Below, one piece after another: positions 1 to 12,429 of a stretch of 64,000 bases of DNA. The position numbers and the translations under genes are program-made. Source of the DNA: Prorocentrum cordatum (Eukaryota; Sar; Dinophyceae; Prorocentrales; Prorocentraceae). The first letter of the stretch is position 1, and every line of letters begins with the position of its first letter. A model generated the notes under the pieces. It did no database searches. It had not been told where the DNA came from and was given only the letters and a program-made list of their open reading frames with translations. The stretch is taken from assembly GCA_963575745.1 (NCBI GenBank), contig CAUYUJ010019618.1:1-64000 (forward strand), written 5' to 3'.

Positions 1-3000
1 GCCCTCTCTCATCCATCTACCGCCGTGTCACTTGCATTGCAATATCCCGCATCCTCCAGGGCCCCCGTGGCGGGCAAGGCCGCAATTGGCGCGGGGGCGT
101 TCCTGCACCGTGGAATGGGCGCGGTGGTCGGTGCAAACCGATCACCACACGATTCGCGCCGCGGTGCCCCTTCGGCGCGGAGGAGAGGTCCTGCGTGGCA
201 TATACCCGCCGTGGGCGAAGCCTGCAGAGAGGAGGGGGAGACTGCCAGCCGACCGCCCTTGACACGGGGCCGATTTTGCGTCGCTGGCGCCGCCGCCGAA
301 ATCGTTTCGCCCTCAATGTCAGCGCTTGCGCGGCCGCGCAGGCAAGTTCAATGGTTGGCTTGCCTTCCCCGCGTTCGATAACGCTGGCATCGGCGACACC
401 ATCGACTTCGGCAACGCCAACGAAGTCGCGATCGACGCATTCCGTTGCGACGTCCACGAAGCGCGTGGCAAGCTATTCCACGTTGAGCAGCACAAGATGG
501 GGCGCGCGCCTTCGCTCGGCGGATTTGATTCGGCTGAAACACATTGGCGGCCCCGATGACATCGGCGGCGCCGACGGTGGTGGGGCTTTTCGGCGGCGGA
601 GTCGCAGCCTCTCGATTTCACGAGGTCGGGCTGGTCGCGCATTCTGACGCAGCATTCGCAAGTTGGGCGCGGGTGGTACGGCAGGGGCCGATGGCCAAAT
701 CGGCGGATTTGGCTTCGGCTTTTGCTCGGCGTGCCACCATGCGGGCCTGCCCAGCGTCGTCAGCGACCAGCAGATGGCAATTTTCGGCCCGCACGGCTGC
801 GTTCCTATTTCGGCCAGCGCGGGCGGCGCCACGCTCTTCCCATAGCCGCAAGCGGCGCCCGTCGGCGGATTCCACGCATTCCAGCGCGCCGCTTTCGTGG
901 GGACTACATGGGGGCCCAGAGCGTGCAAGGAGGCCGCGCCATACCTCGCGGACAACGCCGAGATGCTCCGCACCCTCGAGGGTCGCGAGAGGCGGCTGCG
1001 ACGACGAAGTTTCATGGCTGCGGTCGCGACTGCCGCGTTCGCCTTCCCACGCGGGGCCCTTCGGAGGCATGGTGGAGGGCGGTGAGCGAGGGAGGGGGTG
1101 GGGGGCGCGCGGAAACGGTAATTGCGGAAAAAAAGGCCAGAGGGCGGGGAAGGGCGCGGAATTGGAGATGCGCGGGCGCGAGGCGGGGGGTGGGTGGGCA
1201 TGGGGAAGGGGGGGTGGATGGGGTGAGAGGAGTGGGATGGGCTGTGTTTTTTTGTTTCCAATGGGCTGGCGGGGATGAGGTCTTTGCGGCGTTCGAGGGG
1301 GCTGTCGCTCTGCCCCGTGGCAATTGGCAGTCGCTGGGTGCTCGGCCTGCCCGACGAGATGACATTGGCTTTTGGAGCGCGGCGCAGGTGCGCGGGCGCG
1401 GACGGTGCGGGGGCCGCCATGACCGTTATCATGGCACGCGCCACTCCCGCTACCGCACGACCACCAGGAAGGGCGGGGTCCACTTGGGTCCCTGGTGCCA
1501 GTCGCAGCTAGGATGGGCCCGCAGCGGTAGCCGATGTGCCAGCAGCGCCAAGGCGCGCGATGCGCTCTCGTGCCAATTGAGCGCCCCGAACGCTGAGGTG
1601 CGGGGGGCATGGCGACAGCCGCGGGGTCTGGGCGCATGTGGGTGGTGGGGGTTGTACTCTGGAATGGGCATCGAGGGGTCAGGGTTCGGGCATTTGTTTG
1701 CGCCCATCATCCGCCGACGTTTGTATTTGCGTCTCCGACATCACCCCAATTGCCATTGTCGTTCCACGCCTTCCGCCGCGTCTTAGAGGGTTGGGCGGGG
1801 AAGGGGGGGGGGGGGGGCTTCGGAAAGCTCCGCGTGGGCTTACAGGGAGGGGGGTGGGGGGTGGGGGGGCCTTCGGGCCTTCTGCGCATCTGCCTCGTCG
1901 CGGCTTATCGCGTGGGCTTAGAGGGAATGGGGGGGGCTTTCGGGCGACTTGATCGCTTTCGCTGTCCGTCGCGCCCTCCCCCTCGCCCGTCGCCTGGGCA
2001 CTGGGGGCGGCCAAGCGGTGATGCGCTGCTTGATGTCGGCGCCCCGTCGTTGCTTGCGCCAGCTAGTTTGCGCCGCTCAGGTTGTGCCGAATTGTTTGCC
2101 GCGCATTGTGCTACGTAGCTGCGCCACGTATGGTTCGCAACGTGTTCTGCGATACGTCGCCCGCGCAAAGTGGAATGCGTCGCGCGCGCGCGGCATCTTA
2201 GGTTGCACCGCGCATTTTGCGTTCTACAGATTGGATCACGCAACTGGAACTTTATTTCGTTGCGCCATTTGCTTATTTCCCAGCGTTGTTTAAGCCGCTT
2301 GATGCCGCGTGCAGGTTGCGCCGCTGAGGTTTCAACGCGTGCGTTTGCCGCATAAGTTGTGCCACGTGGGGTCCGCTACGCAGGGCTGGTTTATGGGCGG
2401 GAGGGCTGCTTTCTTCGACGCTTTGCTTGCGGGCAGCGCTGGGGGGTGGGAGGAGTCGGCAGTGCATTGCTTGGGGCAAACACATTGGCAATCGCACAGT
2501 GGCGTCGCGTCCATCCTGGGTGCGCAACGTGTGGGGCCATTGCGTCAGTCGGCCCACGTGGGGGCACCATTGCGGGGCCGTGCGGGGGCGGGGCGGGGGT
2601 GGGGTGGGTGGGTGGGCGGGGGGGGCGGGGGTGGATGGGGGCTAGACCAGTGCGCTTTTGCATTTCCGCGATTCGTGATCACGGTTTGTTGTTTGTTGAC
2701 TCTCGCCATTTACGTGCAATTGTTTATGTTGGCTTTTGCGGCAACGCTACAAGCATTGCCAGCGTTTAGGCAAGGTTGTTCAACATGGCCCACGCGTTGG
2801 ACACGCTGTGGTTAACGCTGGCCAACGCTTGGGATTAGTATAACATGTAAGTATGTGTACACGCCTCCCGAGTAACGATTGCAGCCCCCATCTCCGCCCC
2901 CCCGCGCACGTTCGGCCCCCCTTGCCGCGTCAGCCAGTGCATGCGCGATCGCATTCGTCCGTGCATGTGCGCGCGTGTTTGTCCACAACCATGGCGAGGA

Positions 3001-3330
3001 TGAGGGGGGGGAGGTCCGTGGAGGAATGAGGTAGGATGGGGGAGGAGGATGAAGGGGGGGACGAGGGGGAGGAGGCTGAGGGGCGGAGGAGGAGGAAGGG
3101 GAGGATGAGTGGGAGGAGGGTCAGGGGCGCGGTGGGTGGAGGAAGTGCAGGATTGGCCGAAGGAGGAGGGTGACGAGTATGGAAGAGGAGGCAGAGGGAG
3201 AGAGAAGGGTGGAATGTGCGCGGGGGGGGGGGGGGGGGGGAAGGAGGATGTGGAGGGCGAGGTGTCGTAGGTTTCCCCCGTGTCGTCGCCGCCCCCCACC
3301 CCGCCCAAGGTCGTGTGGGTCGTCGGCGGC
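1..3330. other. No confident gene; possible exon fragments
   Basis: GC-rich stretch with poly-G and purine-rich low complexity, strongest around 1780-1960, 2570-2640 and 3000-3240. Two plus-strand open stretches, 326-559 (around FDNAGIGDTIDFGNANEV) and 663-845 (around GADGQIGGFGFGFCSACHH), have a globular-looking composition and could be exons. The minus strand is also open over the same bases, so I cannot choose a strand. 2030-2830 holds a less GC-rich section with nothing recognisable. Confidence 0.3.
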
Positions 3331-4113
3331 ATGTTGGAGAACATCCTCTGCACGGGCTCTACGGTGTACAACCACCGTCTGGAGACCATCAGGCTCGGGG
3401 GCGCAGAGGGCACGGGCGCGGCGCCCAGCGCGTCCACCGTTTACGACCATCGGAACCGCAGGCACACCGAAAGGGAGTTGTGCAGGTATCTCATCGCCAG
3501 CCAGGCCGTGATGAAGGATCGAACGGGCGTCGAACGATCGCGTGGGGTATGCAGTGGTTTAGGGATATGTTGATGTTTGTCTTGGGGTGCGTTTCGGATC
3601 CTGCCCCTTCCGCCCTCGTCGCCCCCCCCCCCCTCCTCGAGTTTGACATGCCCGTCGTCGCAGTTCGCGTTGCACTCCCCTTCATCTCGTCCCAGCTTCT
3701 TTTACTGCAGCACTCGCTTGCGCTCCCATTGCGCCCCGTCCCGATCGTCACCCTTCGGTTCATATCATCCACTCCCCACTCTCACGGCATCGTCATCGCC
3801 TCCCCCCCTCTTCCCATCCCGCTAGGACAAGCAGGTCCTGTCGCTGTGCGGGCCCGATTCGACCAAGATTGGAACGGACTTCACCTTGACCTTCGCCGTC
3901 ATGATGGAGTGCGACTCGAATGTTGCCTGCATATGTCCACCGCAGGTGCGGCGAGGATGAGGATGGGGGGCGACGAGGATGAGGATGGAGGGTGGGAGGT
4001 GGGGCGACGATGAGGATGAGGATGGGGGGGGGGGGGGGGGGGCGACAGGAGCGAGGATGGGGGGAGGGGGGTGAGGAGGGGGATGCTGATGATGACGACG
4101 ACGATGATGAAGG

Positions 4114-4151
<38 letters not shown>

Positions 4152-7100
4152 GTGGTGATGATGATGATGATGAGGATGGTGATGGGGACGACGACGACGA
4201 TGCTGATGATGACGACGACGACGCTGCTGATGATTATGATGAAAGTGATGATGATGGTGATGATGATGACGACGACGATGATGTCGATGATGATGATGAT
4301 GCTGATGGCGATGATGAGGAGGAGGAGGCGCGTGGAAGGAGGGGGGGGAGGGAGGAGGAGGAGGAGGAGGAGGAGGAGGAGCGGAGGGAGGAGAAGGAGG
4401 GGGAGGAGCAGGGGGAGGAGGAGGATGACGAGGGTGAGGATGAGGAGGGGGAGGGAGGTGAGGAGGTGGGGCCAAGAGGGAAGATGATGATGATAACACT
4501 TTGGAGGAGGAGGAGGAGGAGGAGGAGGAGGAGGAGGGCGAGGAGGGGGGGGAGGAGGAGGAGAGGAAGGAGGACGAGGCGGCGGTGGCGACGACGACGA
4601 AGACGGGGACGACGACGACGAGGACGAGGATGAGAACGACGAGGACGACGACGACGACGACGACGACGACGAGGAGGACGACAGGAGTCGACCACCAAGG
4701 TCTTTGTAGAGCTTTCGCTCTGAGAGCGTGCTGGATCTCTCTTGAGGCGATCGCGGGGCCCTCTTCGGGCTACGTTGGGTTCAGGGGCCCTCTTTGTGCT
4801 CTCGTGGGGGGTGGCCCTCTTGGGCCCTTGGGGCGCTCTTGGGGCCCTCTTGGAGGGTTTGGGGCCCGCGAGCTTTTCGGAGGGTCGTCGGGACTTTAGG
4901 AGGGCCTCGGGCATTAAGGGGCATCAGGGTTTTCGGCAGGTTGTCGGGGCGCTCGGAGAGCCTTACGGATTTTCGGAGGCCCCTCGGGACTTTCTGATCC
5001 CTTCAGGTTTTTCGGAGGGTTCTCGGGTATTGCGTAGAGGCATCGGGTCTTTCGGAGGTCTTCGGGGCTCTCGGAGGGCTTCCGAGCCTCTCGGAGGGCC
5101 TTCGGGACGTTCGGATCGAGTTCGGGCTTGTCGGAAGTATTCGGGCTTCGGGCGGCCCTCGCGACTTTCGGAGTTCCTGAGCCGCATCGGAGGGCCCTCG
5201 GGGTTTTCGGAGCCCCTCGGGCCTTTCGGGGCCACTCGGCTCTCCGAAAAGTGCTTCTCTCGGGGGCCTGTGGGGCTCTCTGTGGGTTTTCGGCGCCCCT
5301 CGGGCGCTCGGGGGGTACGTCGCATGGGGGATGGTGCGCTCAGGGGTCTCTCTGGGGCCTGGGGGGAGGGGGGCCTCCTGCCAACGTCTGGGGAAGGCCC
5401 TCCTGGGCTCTGGGGGGGGCCGGCCGGAACGGTACCGGTGGTGGTTTGTTTTCTGGGGGTGTGGCTAATTCTCGAGCGCGAGTGGCAACCCGGCAATCCA
5501 CAACCGTTGCGTACACCCCCCCCGTGGCATCTCAGTTAAAGGTTTTTTTCCATCTTGGGGCGGTTCCCCCAGCGGCCCTCCGAGAGGCTTTCCAGCGGGC
5601 CACAGGGGGCCCCCTTGGGGTGCCCCTCCTGGTGCCCCCAGGGCCATCCTGGCGCGGCCCACGTCCTCCTAGGTGGCCCAGGGGGTTGCGGGAGGGGTGG
5701 GGGCTCCTAAGAGGCTGTGGGAGAGTGAGAGGACGGGGGTCGCCCGTCTGATGTGGCTCCACAGATGTCAGTGGGGGCTCCCAGTGGGGCGGGGCCCGAC
5801 GCATCCTAGTGGTGCCGCGGGGGGCTTCAGGGAGACCTTATGGTCTGGGTGGGCGGCTGACCTGCAGCTTATGGGGGAGGCCCACGGCCCCCCTCCCCCG
5901 ACGAGGGGGGCAGCTGGGGAGTTGGAGGGGGCCCAGGAGGAGGGGGGAGGCTACTTGGGGATTGCGACGAGAGGGGGCGGGGCCCCCTCAGGTGCCGAGG
6001 GAGTACGTCGGCCCCGAGGCGTTCGAGGAGGGCGACCAGCTCAGGGCGACGCAAGCTCAGCAGCGCATGCACTTCAGGACCGTCGGCCCTCTCGGCTGCG
6101 CTCGGCCCCCTTTAACAGGGAAGGGGGGGCGAGGGAGGGAGAACGTCAGTAGGGGGTGGGAGAAGGATGGAGGAGTTGGTGGGGCGGCGGGGGCGAGGAG
6201 GAGGGGGGGGGGGGGAGGAGGGCCCCGAGGCTCAGGGCGGAGCACGGGGAGAAAGGGTGAGGGGAGGGGAGGGCGCCCCAAAGGTTCTCCTAGAAGGTCG
6301 AGCGGGGGGGGAAGGGAGAGGGCGGAGCAGAGCCTCGACACAGCGGGGAGGAGGAGAAGGGGAAGGGGGGCGAGATGGGGGGAGGGGGATGGGGGAGAAG
6401 GATTTCTGGACCGTCGGTCGCCCCCCTCCCCTCATCCCCCCCCCCTCCTCGCCCTCCTCTCCCTCCTCCCTCTCCTCCCCCGTCTACCCGATTTCATTTG
6501 CTTCCACTTCCCCTCGCCCATGCCCCTCCTCTCCATCGTCCCCCTCCCCCTCTTTACTCCCATGCCCTTCCCCTGCTGCTCCTCCTCCCCCCTCTCCTCC
6601 TCCCTGATCCTCCCCTTTCTCCCTCTCCCCCCCGCCCCCCCATCCTTCCGCGGCCAGGAGTGTTGTCAAGAGGCGGCTCGGCGGGGGGACGGCGGAGACA
6701 GCCAGGGAGGGCCCGCCAGTCAAAAAGCGGAAGCGGGTGAAGACATACCAGACGTTGATGAGCATCAACAACATGTTATTAGGCAGCGCCCAGTGCCAGC
6801 TCACCAGGTTCCAGGTCAAGCTAGACGACGATGGCGCATACGCGACGAGTCCCTGGGAGTGGCCGCTTCTGAACATGTGTTCGGATATGGGCCCAGACAT
6901 GCTGTGCGCAGTAAACTACATGCAGAACAAATTGCGCCTTAATGTGAATTGCGACTTCGACATATCCCACAGCTTGAACAACGCGAGCAAGCAGGCCCTC
7001 AGGCACTCTGGTGTATTGGGAATTTCTAGGGCGCTTCCCGTCGCCACGGCTGGACCTGCCTCACATCGGGCTTGTGCTTAGGGGGGGGGGGTGGAAGGGG

Positions 7101-7491
7101 TGGGGGGGGGGGGGGGGGGGGCAGGGAGAGTTCGTCCCAGCCGCTATCCCTCGTTCCCTGGAGCCTCGGGTGTTAGTTGCCCAGGGCTTGACTGGGCCGC
7201 CACTGGGGTCCCTGCCCTGGGCCGCGAAGGGGGGCGGGGCGCGGTTAGCCCCAGCTGAAGAGCACAAAGTTTCGGTGGTGCGGTTTCTCCCGAGGGCCCC
7301 CCTCCCCCCCTCCCCCCATGATGACCCCCAGGGGGAGATCGCCCCAGCCGCAATACGTCGTTCCTTGGAGCCTCGGGTGTTAGTTGCCTAGGGCGTACTG
7401 GGCCGCCACTGGGGTCCCTGCCCTTGGCCGCGAATGGGTTCGGCGTGCGGTTAGCCCCAGTTGAAGAGCACGCAGTTTCGGGGGTGCGTTC

Positions 7492-7526
<35 letters not shown>

Positions 7527-10500
7527 AGGGGCCCTCCTCACCCCCCCCCAGGGGGGGCCCCAGGAGGAGGCTCGTCCCAGCCGCCATATGTCGTTCCCTG
7601 GAGCCTCGGGTGTTAGTTGCCAAGGGCTCGACTGGGCCGCCACTGGGGCCCCTGCCCTTGGCTGCGAAGGGGCTCGGCATGCGGTTAGCCCATGCTGAAG
7701 AGCACGCTTCGTTTCGGGCGTGCGGTTTCTCCTCCCAGGGCCCCCCCTTCATCCACCCGCGGGCAGCCCCAGAGACAGCATTGTCCCCGTCCCTGTCCTC
7801 GCATGTCGCCCTGTCAGGAGCTATCTTTGTGCTTCATTTCCTCAGGCAGTCAGGTTTGTGGAAATTCCAGGTCACCATGGTATGCGCCCAAAATTGCGCT
7901 TACGGGAGCACATTGAGCCCCCCGCGGATGGCTCAACTACAGCAGGCCGTCCGCGCCCATCGCGAGGGCGCTTCGCTCGAGACCGACTCGCTGTGGCACT
8001 TGTACAGTCCGTACATCAGGTTGCAGCGCAAGGTTGTTTCGGGGTGCCAATGTCCATTGCCTTCAATTGCCCCCCAGTGGTTTCAGGGTTGTCGGGCTCC
8101 TTTATTCGAAGAAACCCCGTTGCTTTGAGTTGATTTTGCGTGCACTTGCATGCGCAGAGCTTCCGCCCATAGGCCCCGATGGGGCCCACCCGCTCGCGAA
8201 ACTAGTGTCTTCGAGGCCCCGTTATTCTAGGTAGAGCTTCTAGCAGCAGTAGGCTCAGAGTTTCCACGCATCGGCCCCATGGGGTCTGACCTGACGGATG
8301 TAAAAGCGACATCTGAGGTTGGCATTGTTTTTTTGTTGTTGCGCTCGCCCGCCCCACCGCAGATGGACCCCGTGGCCGCAGACGCCGACGACGAGCAGGC
8401 GCTCTACGACGCGGTCGAGGTTGGGGCCGTCCTGCGCTGCAAAGGAGAAAGGGTGAACCTCGGAAAATTTCAGCATCCAGTTCACATGGCAGCGAAGACT
8501 CTTCTTCACTACAGTGAGAAGGCTTACGTGTACAACGTTGCCGCCCTCAGCCTGGGCCTCCCTGGTTTCGACAGGCAGCAGCCCCCGCCTCCGCCGACTG
8601 AGCGCCAGCTCGAGGTCGATGGCATGGCCACCATGCAGCAACACAAGCATGGGATGCAGCCGTGGCTGCTCGATTGCCGCAACCAGCTGGACAAGGCGGC
8701 CTACTTGCACGGCAACGTCGAGAACTTCTACAAGCAGAGCTTGATAGTCCAGATATTGCACCCTACCGCTGAATATCATTCACGGCATCGGGGGGGAGGG
8801 CGAACACGTGATGTGTTGTTCCCCCCCCCTCCTTGGTTATTCCTCTCTCCCTCTAGGTTCCCTTGCCTCCTCCCTCTCTCATTGCCTCAGCTCTCTCTCT
8901 CTTTCCCCCCTATCCCCTCTTACCTCCACCGTCTCCTCACCCCCTATCTTCTTCGCGCGTCTCTCCTCGGCCTCCCTGCTCTAGTCTTCGTCTCCTTTGT
9001 CAATGCCATCAGTTTTCCTTTCTCGGCCCGCCTCTCCCCCTCTCTTCGCTTCGTCCCTATTATTTCTCCCCTTTCCGATTTCCTCCCCCTCTCTCTGCCA
9101 CTCTCCTTCATTCCTCTCTTCCTTTCATTTTCTCAATGTCCCATTTTCTCTCGCCCCCTCCCATCCGCCTCGCCCGCTCCGCCCCCAGGCAGAACAAGGA
9201 GCTGAGGGACGCGCAGAGCACGATCCCGTGGGAGATCCAGCAGATGCGCGGCAAGATGCACCATTGCGAGAGGCTTGCTGTGACTCAGTTCGGGCATCGG
9301 GACAGCTATCACTGCTGCGGTATCGAATCTTATTGGACCCCCGTGTCCCTGTGCGCGCAGCACCCCAGGGTCGCCGCCTCGGACGACAACTGTTTCTTGG
9401 CCGCAGACCTGATCTTGAACGTTGCGCTTGAACACGTCCGTAGAAACATGCCTTTGTCACACGGCCTTCCTAGGCGACAAGTTCTTCTACTTGACCCAGA
9501 GACCCGCGACCATTTCCTCAGGGACCTGAGGGAGGACTTGCGCATTTTCGAGAAGTTGCAGCAGGCCGCCTTCCCAGGGAAGGCCTCCATCGTCGACCGC
9601 AGCCTCTTCAAGTTGCCGCGCGTGCAGCAGCTGGTGCTCTGCCTGAAGTCCGAGGGGTGGAAGGTGACCCCGAAAGTGGAGGAGTTCGTGCGCAAGAGGG
9701 CGACGAGGTTCATTGGTTCGCAGTTGGCCGAAGATGGGTTCAACAAAATTAAGGCCCACGTGGACAAGGGCAGAAACACAGTCTCTTGCGCTGCGTCAGC
9801 GATGGCCGCCGCGGTGGATTCGCACGTCGTGAGCGAGACGCACCATTTCACAGAAGTTGACAGGACGACGGTGCCACTCCAGAGGAACTTGGACTTAGAC
9901 CCGACCGTGTTCAAGGCCAAGTTGCGCAAGAGCGACCTGCACCCCGAGCTGAAGGCTCTCGACCTCGGTGGCGTGGCGGGCGTCGGCCAGCCGACCTGGC
10001 ACAGCCCTGGGCCAGGCGCATATTGCCAGGCTTTCGTTGACCTGGAGGTGTGTCGGCAAGCAGATGGACAGGACAAGATGGAGAGCATGAACAAACGTTT
10101 TTTCAGCTGTTTGTTTACGAAGCACGTGGTCTTCCGCAGGAAGGGGGCCCACGACTACTACTTGGGCATGGGCTGCCTGGCTCAGTCGCTTGCCGTCGGG
10201 TGGCCAGTGAGATCGCTCGGACCGATGTGTTGGGAGCCGATCCCGAACGCCAAGAGGAAGCTGATTGCGGTGTTCGATGTATCGCAATGGGAGGCGGCGA
10301 CCGTAGAGTACCGTTCGCCTCTTCATCAGGCAGTGATGCACGAGCTGGCCGCCATCGGCGCCATCGGCCAGACTCGCAAGACGGTGAACGTCAAGGCAGC
10401 GCATGCGCAAACAGTTGACATTGCGAGGGCTAGTGAGGTGGAGGTTATCGTTTATCGGGGGGGGGGCGGGGTGAAGGCGGGTCGGGCATGGATGGGGCAG

Positions 10501-12429
10501 GAGGGGCACCATGAGGCAGTGAGCGGAGTGCTGAGGAGGGACCGCGGCGGCCAGGGAGGGCGAGTATATGGGCATAGCACGGGTAGACGTTGAACGGGCG
10601 GCGGGGGAGATCATGGGGAGGGGGATGCGAAGGCGTCTAGAAATCTATGTACCCATGCCCGTGATGATGGGGGTCGGCCCGCTTGTGTCTGCTTCGCCTC
10701 GGGGCGCCTTCATCGGGCCACCGAGAGCCCCCCCCCCCCCTCATATTGGGCACCCGATTCTTTCTCGGTGCCCCCCTTCCCACTCGTGGCATACGCCGCC
10801 ATTGCCTGAATTCTCTGAGTCGCCATAGCCGCTAGCTTTCGCGCGCCAGGCCAGCGAGCGCTACCAGGACTTCAAGATCACCCTTGCGCAGACCAGCCAG
10901 ACGAAGGACATGCTGGTGCTGGCCTGCGAGGAGGCCTTTTGGGACATCCGCGTAGGCATCATCAAGGACATGGCTGACATGATGGAGGTTGAATACAGTA
11001 GCCCCTCACTGGCGGCGCTGCTGGAGGCTATGGCTAAGAAGTGGATCCCTGGTATCTCTGATGAGCGGATCTTGAACATTCTGAGAAAAAGGTCCTTGAG
11101 GTACGAGTTCGATGATAGCATCGAGGACCTTCTGGGCGCGGAGTGGGTGGCCGACTGCATGGACAAGGCCGCGGCCGAGGAAGTCTTGAAGGAGGTCCAG
11201 GAGTGCAGGAGCTTGAAGGCCAACACCGAGGAGTTCTACGCCGACATCTCCAAGTTTCGGGTCGCCGCATTTTCTTTGCACGGGGGAGGGGGAGGAGGAG
11301 TATTGGGGAATAGGAGTGGTGACGATGAGGGCGATGAGGGAGAACGAGGCGGATGATGAGGGGGATGATGAGGAGGTATGAGGGCAGTGCACGCGCACCG
11401 AGCACATATAGTAGCCTCCCCTGGCTCAGGCGGCGAGGCTGCAGCTGCGGGACTCGCGGCTCGCATCGGGCGGGTCGATGCCGTCATTTGTCTCGCCCAA
11501 TGCGTATCATAAAGGCGCCCGCCCGATGGGCCGTCCGCCCGCCAGCAGTCCTTCAGATGGATCTGTCCAGACGGCGGCCGCCCCTATGACCGCCTTCGCT
11601 GCGGCGTCTCTTGTGCCCCGCCCGCATGCTTTCCCGCCGCCTCCGTCTGCGTCGGAGGCGCAGCCAGCGGCGGAGACGCGCTGCCCCTGGCCGCCTGCTG
11701 CCCCGCCGCCTGCGCACGTGCTGGAGGCGCAGCCAGCGGCGGAGGAGCGCGCCCAGGATGGTCCTCCGCCGAAGCGCACGCGGCAGGACGCTGCTCGCGT
11801 CCTCGCTGCGGCGAGGCATTGGCGGTCTCGTGCCGCGTCGGACGCCGCTCGTGCCGCGCAGGATGAGGGCCGCGGTGTCATCGCAGGCGGCGGCGGGGAT
11901 GAATGCCACGGTGTCCTCGCAGTGCTTGCACAGCGCGCGGAGCTCACCCTGCCCGCGAATGCGGGCGGCCGTCTTGACAGGCTCGGCGGGTACCTACCCT
12001 TATATCAAGCGGGTGATTGCCAGTTTAGGGTTTAGGGTTTAGGGTTTGGGGTTTAGGGTTTAGGGTTGAGGGTTGAGGGTTTAGGGTTTAGGGTTTAGGG
12101 TTTAGGGTTTAGGGTTTAGGGTTCAGGGTTTAGGTTTTAGGGTTTAGGGTTTAGGGAACGAGCGCTGCCCGCTTGCGGAGGCGGGGGCATCGCGCGCCGA
12201 GTCATGGGGTTCTTGGTTCGAGCAGGCACTGAGTCGTCGTCATTCTCGTATTCGTCGTCGTCGTCGCCGTCGTCGTCGCGTTTTGTCGTCGTCGCCGCCG
12301 TCGTCCCCGCAGTCGGAGTTCGTCCGTGCGGCCGAGGGCAGCGTCGGCTGGCGTTGGGCGCCAGGCTCCGCCCAGGGGACTTGGCGCAGCGGCAGCAGTG
12401 TCGACAGGCCACTGTGGGACTCACATTAA
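3331..12429 (+). CDS. Gene A: ten-exon hypothetical protein, about 1258 aa
   Basis: I do not recognise the family. Best exon model: 3331-3504, 3826-3945, 5992-6077, 6658-6994, 7871-8032, 8363-8751, 9189-10428, 10850-11260, 11430-12012, 12155-12429. Exon lengths sum to 3777 nt, exactly 1259 codons including TAA. Every acceptor is AG; donors are four GT, three GC and two GA. Exon 4 carries a basic, nuclear-localisation-like run (VKKRKRVK). The large exon 7 (about 413 codons) is globular and Cys/His-containing with no motif I can name. Exon 9 is Pro/Ala-rich with an internal repeat (EAQPAAE twice). Exon 10 has an Arg run and a Trp-containing C-terminus ending WDSH. The 5' end may lie further upstream, since the frame is open back to 3280. 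Large introns hold satellites (2, 4) and the last intron is telomere-like. Exons 6-8 are the surest part. Confidence 0.6.
3985..4685. repeat. GAT/GAG/GAC microsatellite in gene A intron 2
   Basis: About 700 bp of (GAT)n, (GAG)n and (GAC)n tracts with a short poly-G run. It is open in several frames, giving Asp/Glu-rich or His/Pro-rich shadow proteins on both strands. It lies between exons 2 and 3 of gene A and is read as intronic. Confidence 0.85.
4690..5610. repeat. Degenerate 12-14 bp minisatellite, CTTGGGGCC / CTTTCGGAGG type
   Basis: Imperfect repeats built on GGCCCTCTTGGGG and then TCTCGGAGGGC-like units with a drifting period. A similar CTTGGGGCC-type block recurs at 22020-22330. The long open frames here (Gly/Leu/Arg/Ser-rich) follow from the repeat. 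Intronic to gene A. Confidence 0.7.
7128..7740. repeat. Three copies of a roughly 165-bp unit separated by C/G homopolymers
   Basis: Copies begin near 7128, 7337 and 7565. Each carries CCTCGGGTGTTAGTTGCC followed by a GGGCCGCCACTGGGG block and ends in a GAAGAGCAC block. G/C homopolymer runs, including a C run of more than 30 bases at about 7490-7526, separate them. They sit in intron 4 of gene A. Confidence 0.8.
12024..12156 (+). repeat. Interstitial telomere-type array, 19 units of TTTAGGG
   Basis: 133 bp, exactly 19 heptamers. Variants include TTTGGGG, TTGAGGG (twice), TTCAGGG and one 6+8 slip. TTTAGGG is a telomere unit reported for dinoflagellates and plants. Unique coding-like sequence flanks both sides, so this is an internal array and not a chromosome end. 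It makes up nearly all of the last intron of gene A (12013-12154). Confidence 0.95.

Noticed and set aside
4071-4633. Asp/Glu-rich and Met-rich ORFs around 4.1-4.6 kb
   Set aside because: Pure (GAT)n, (GAG)n and (GAC)n microsatellites inside an intron.
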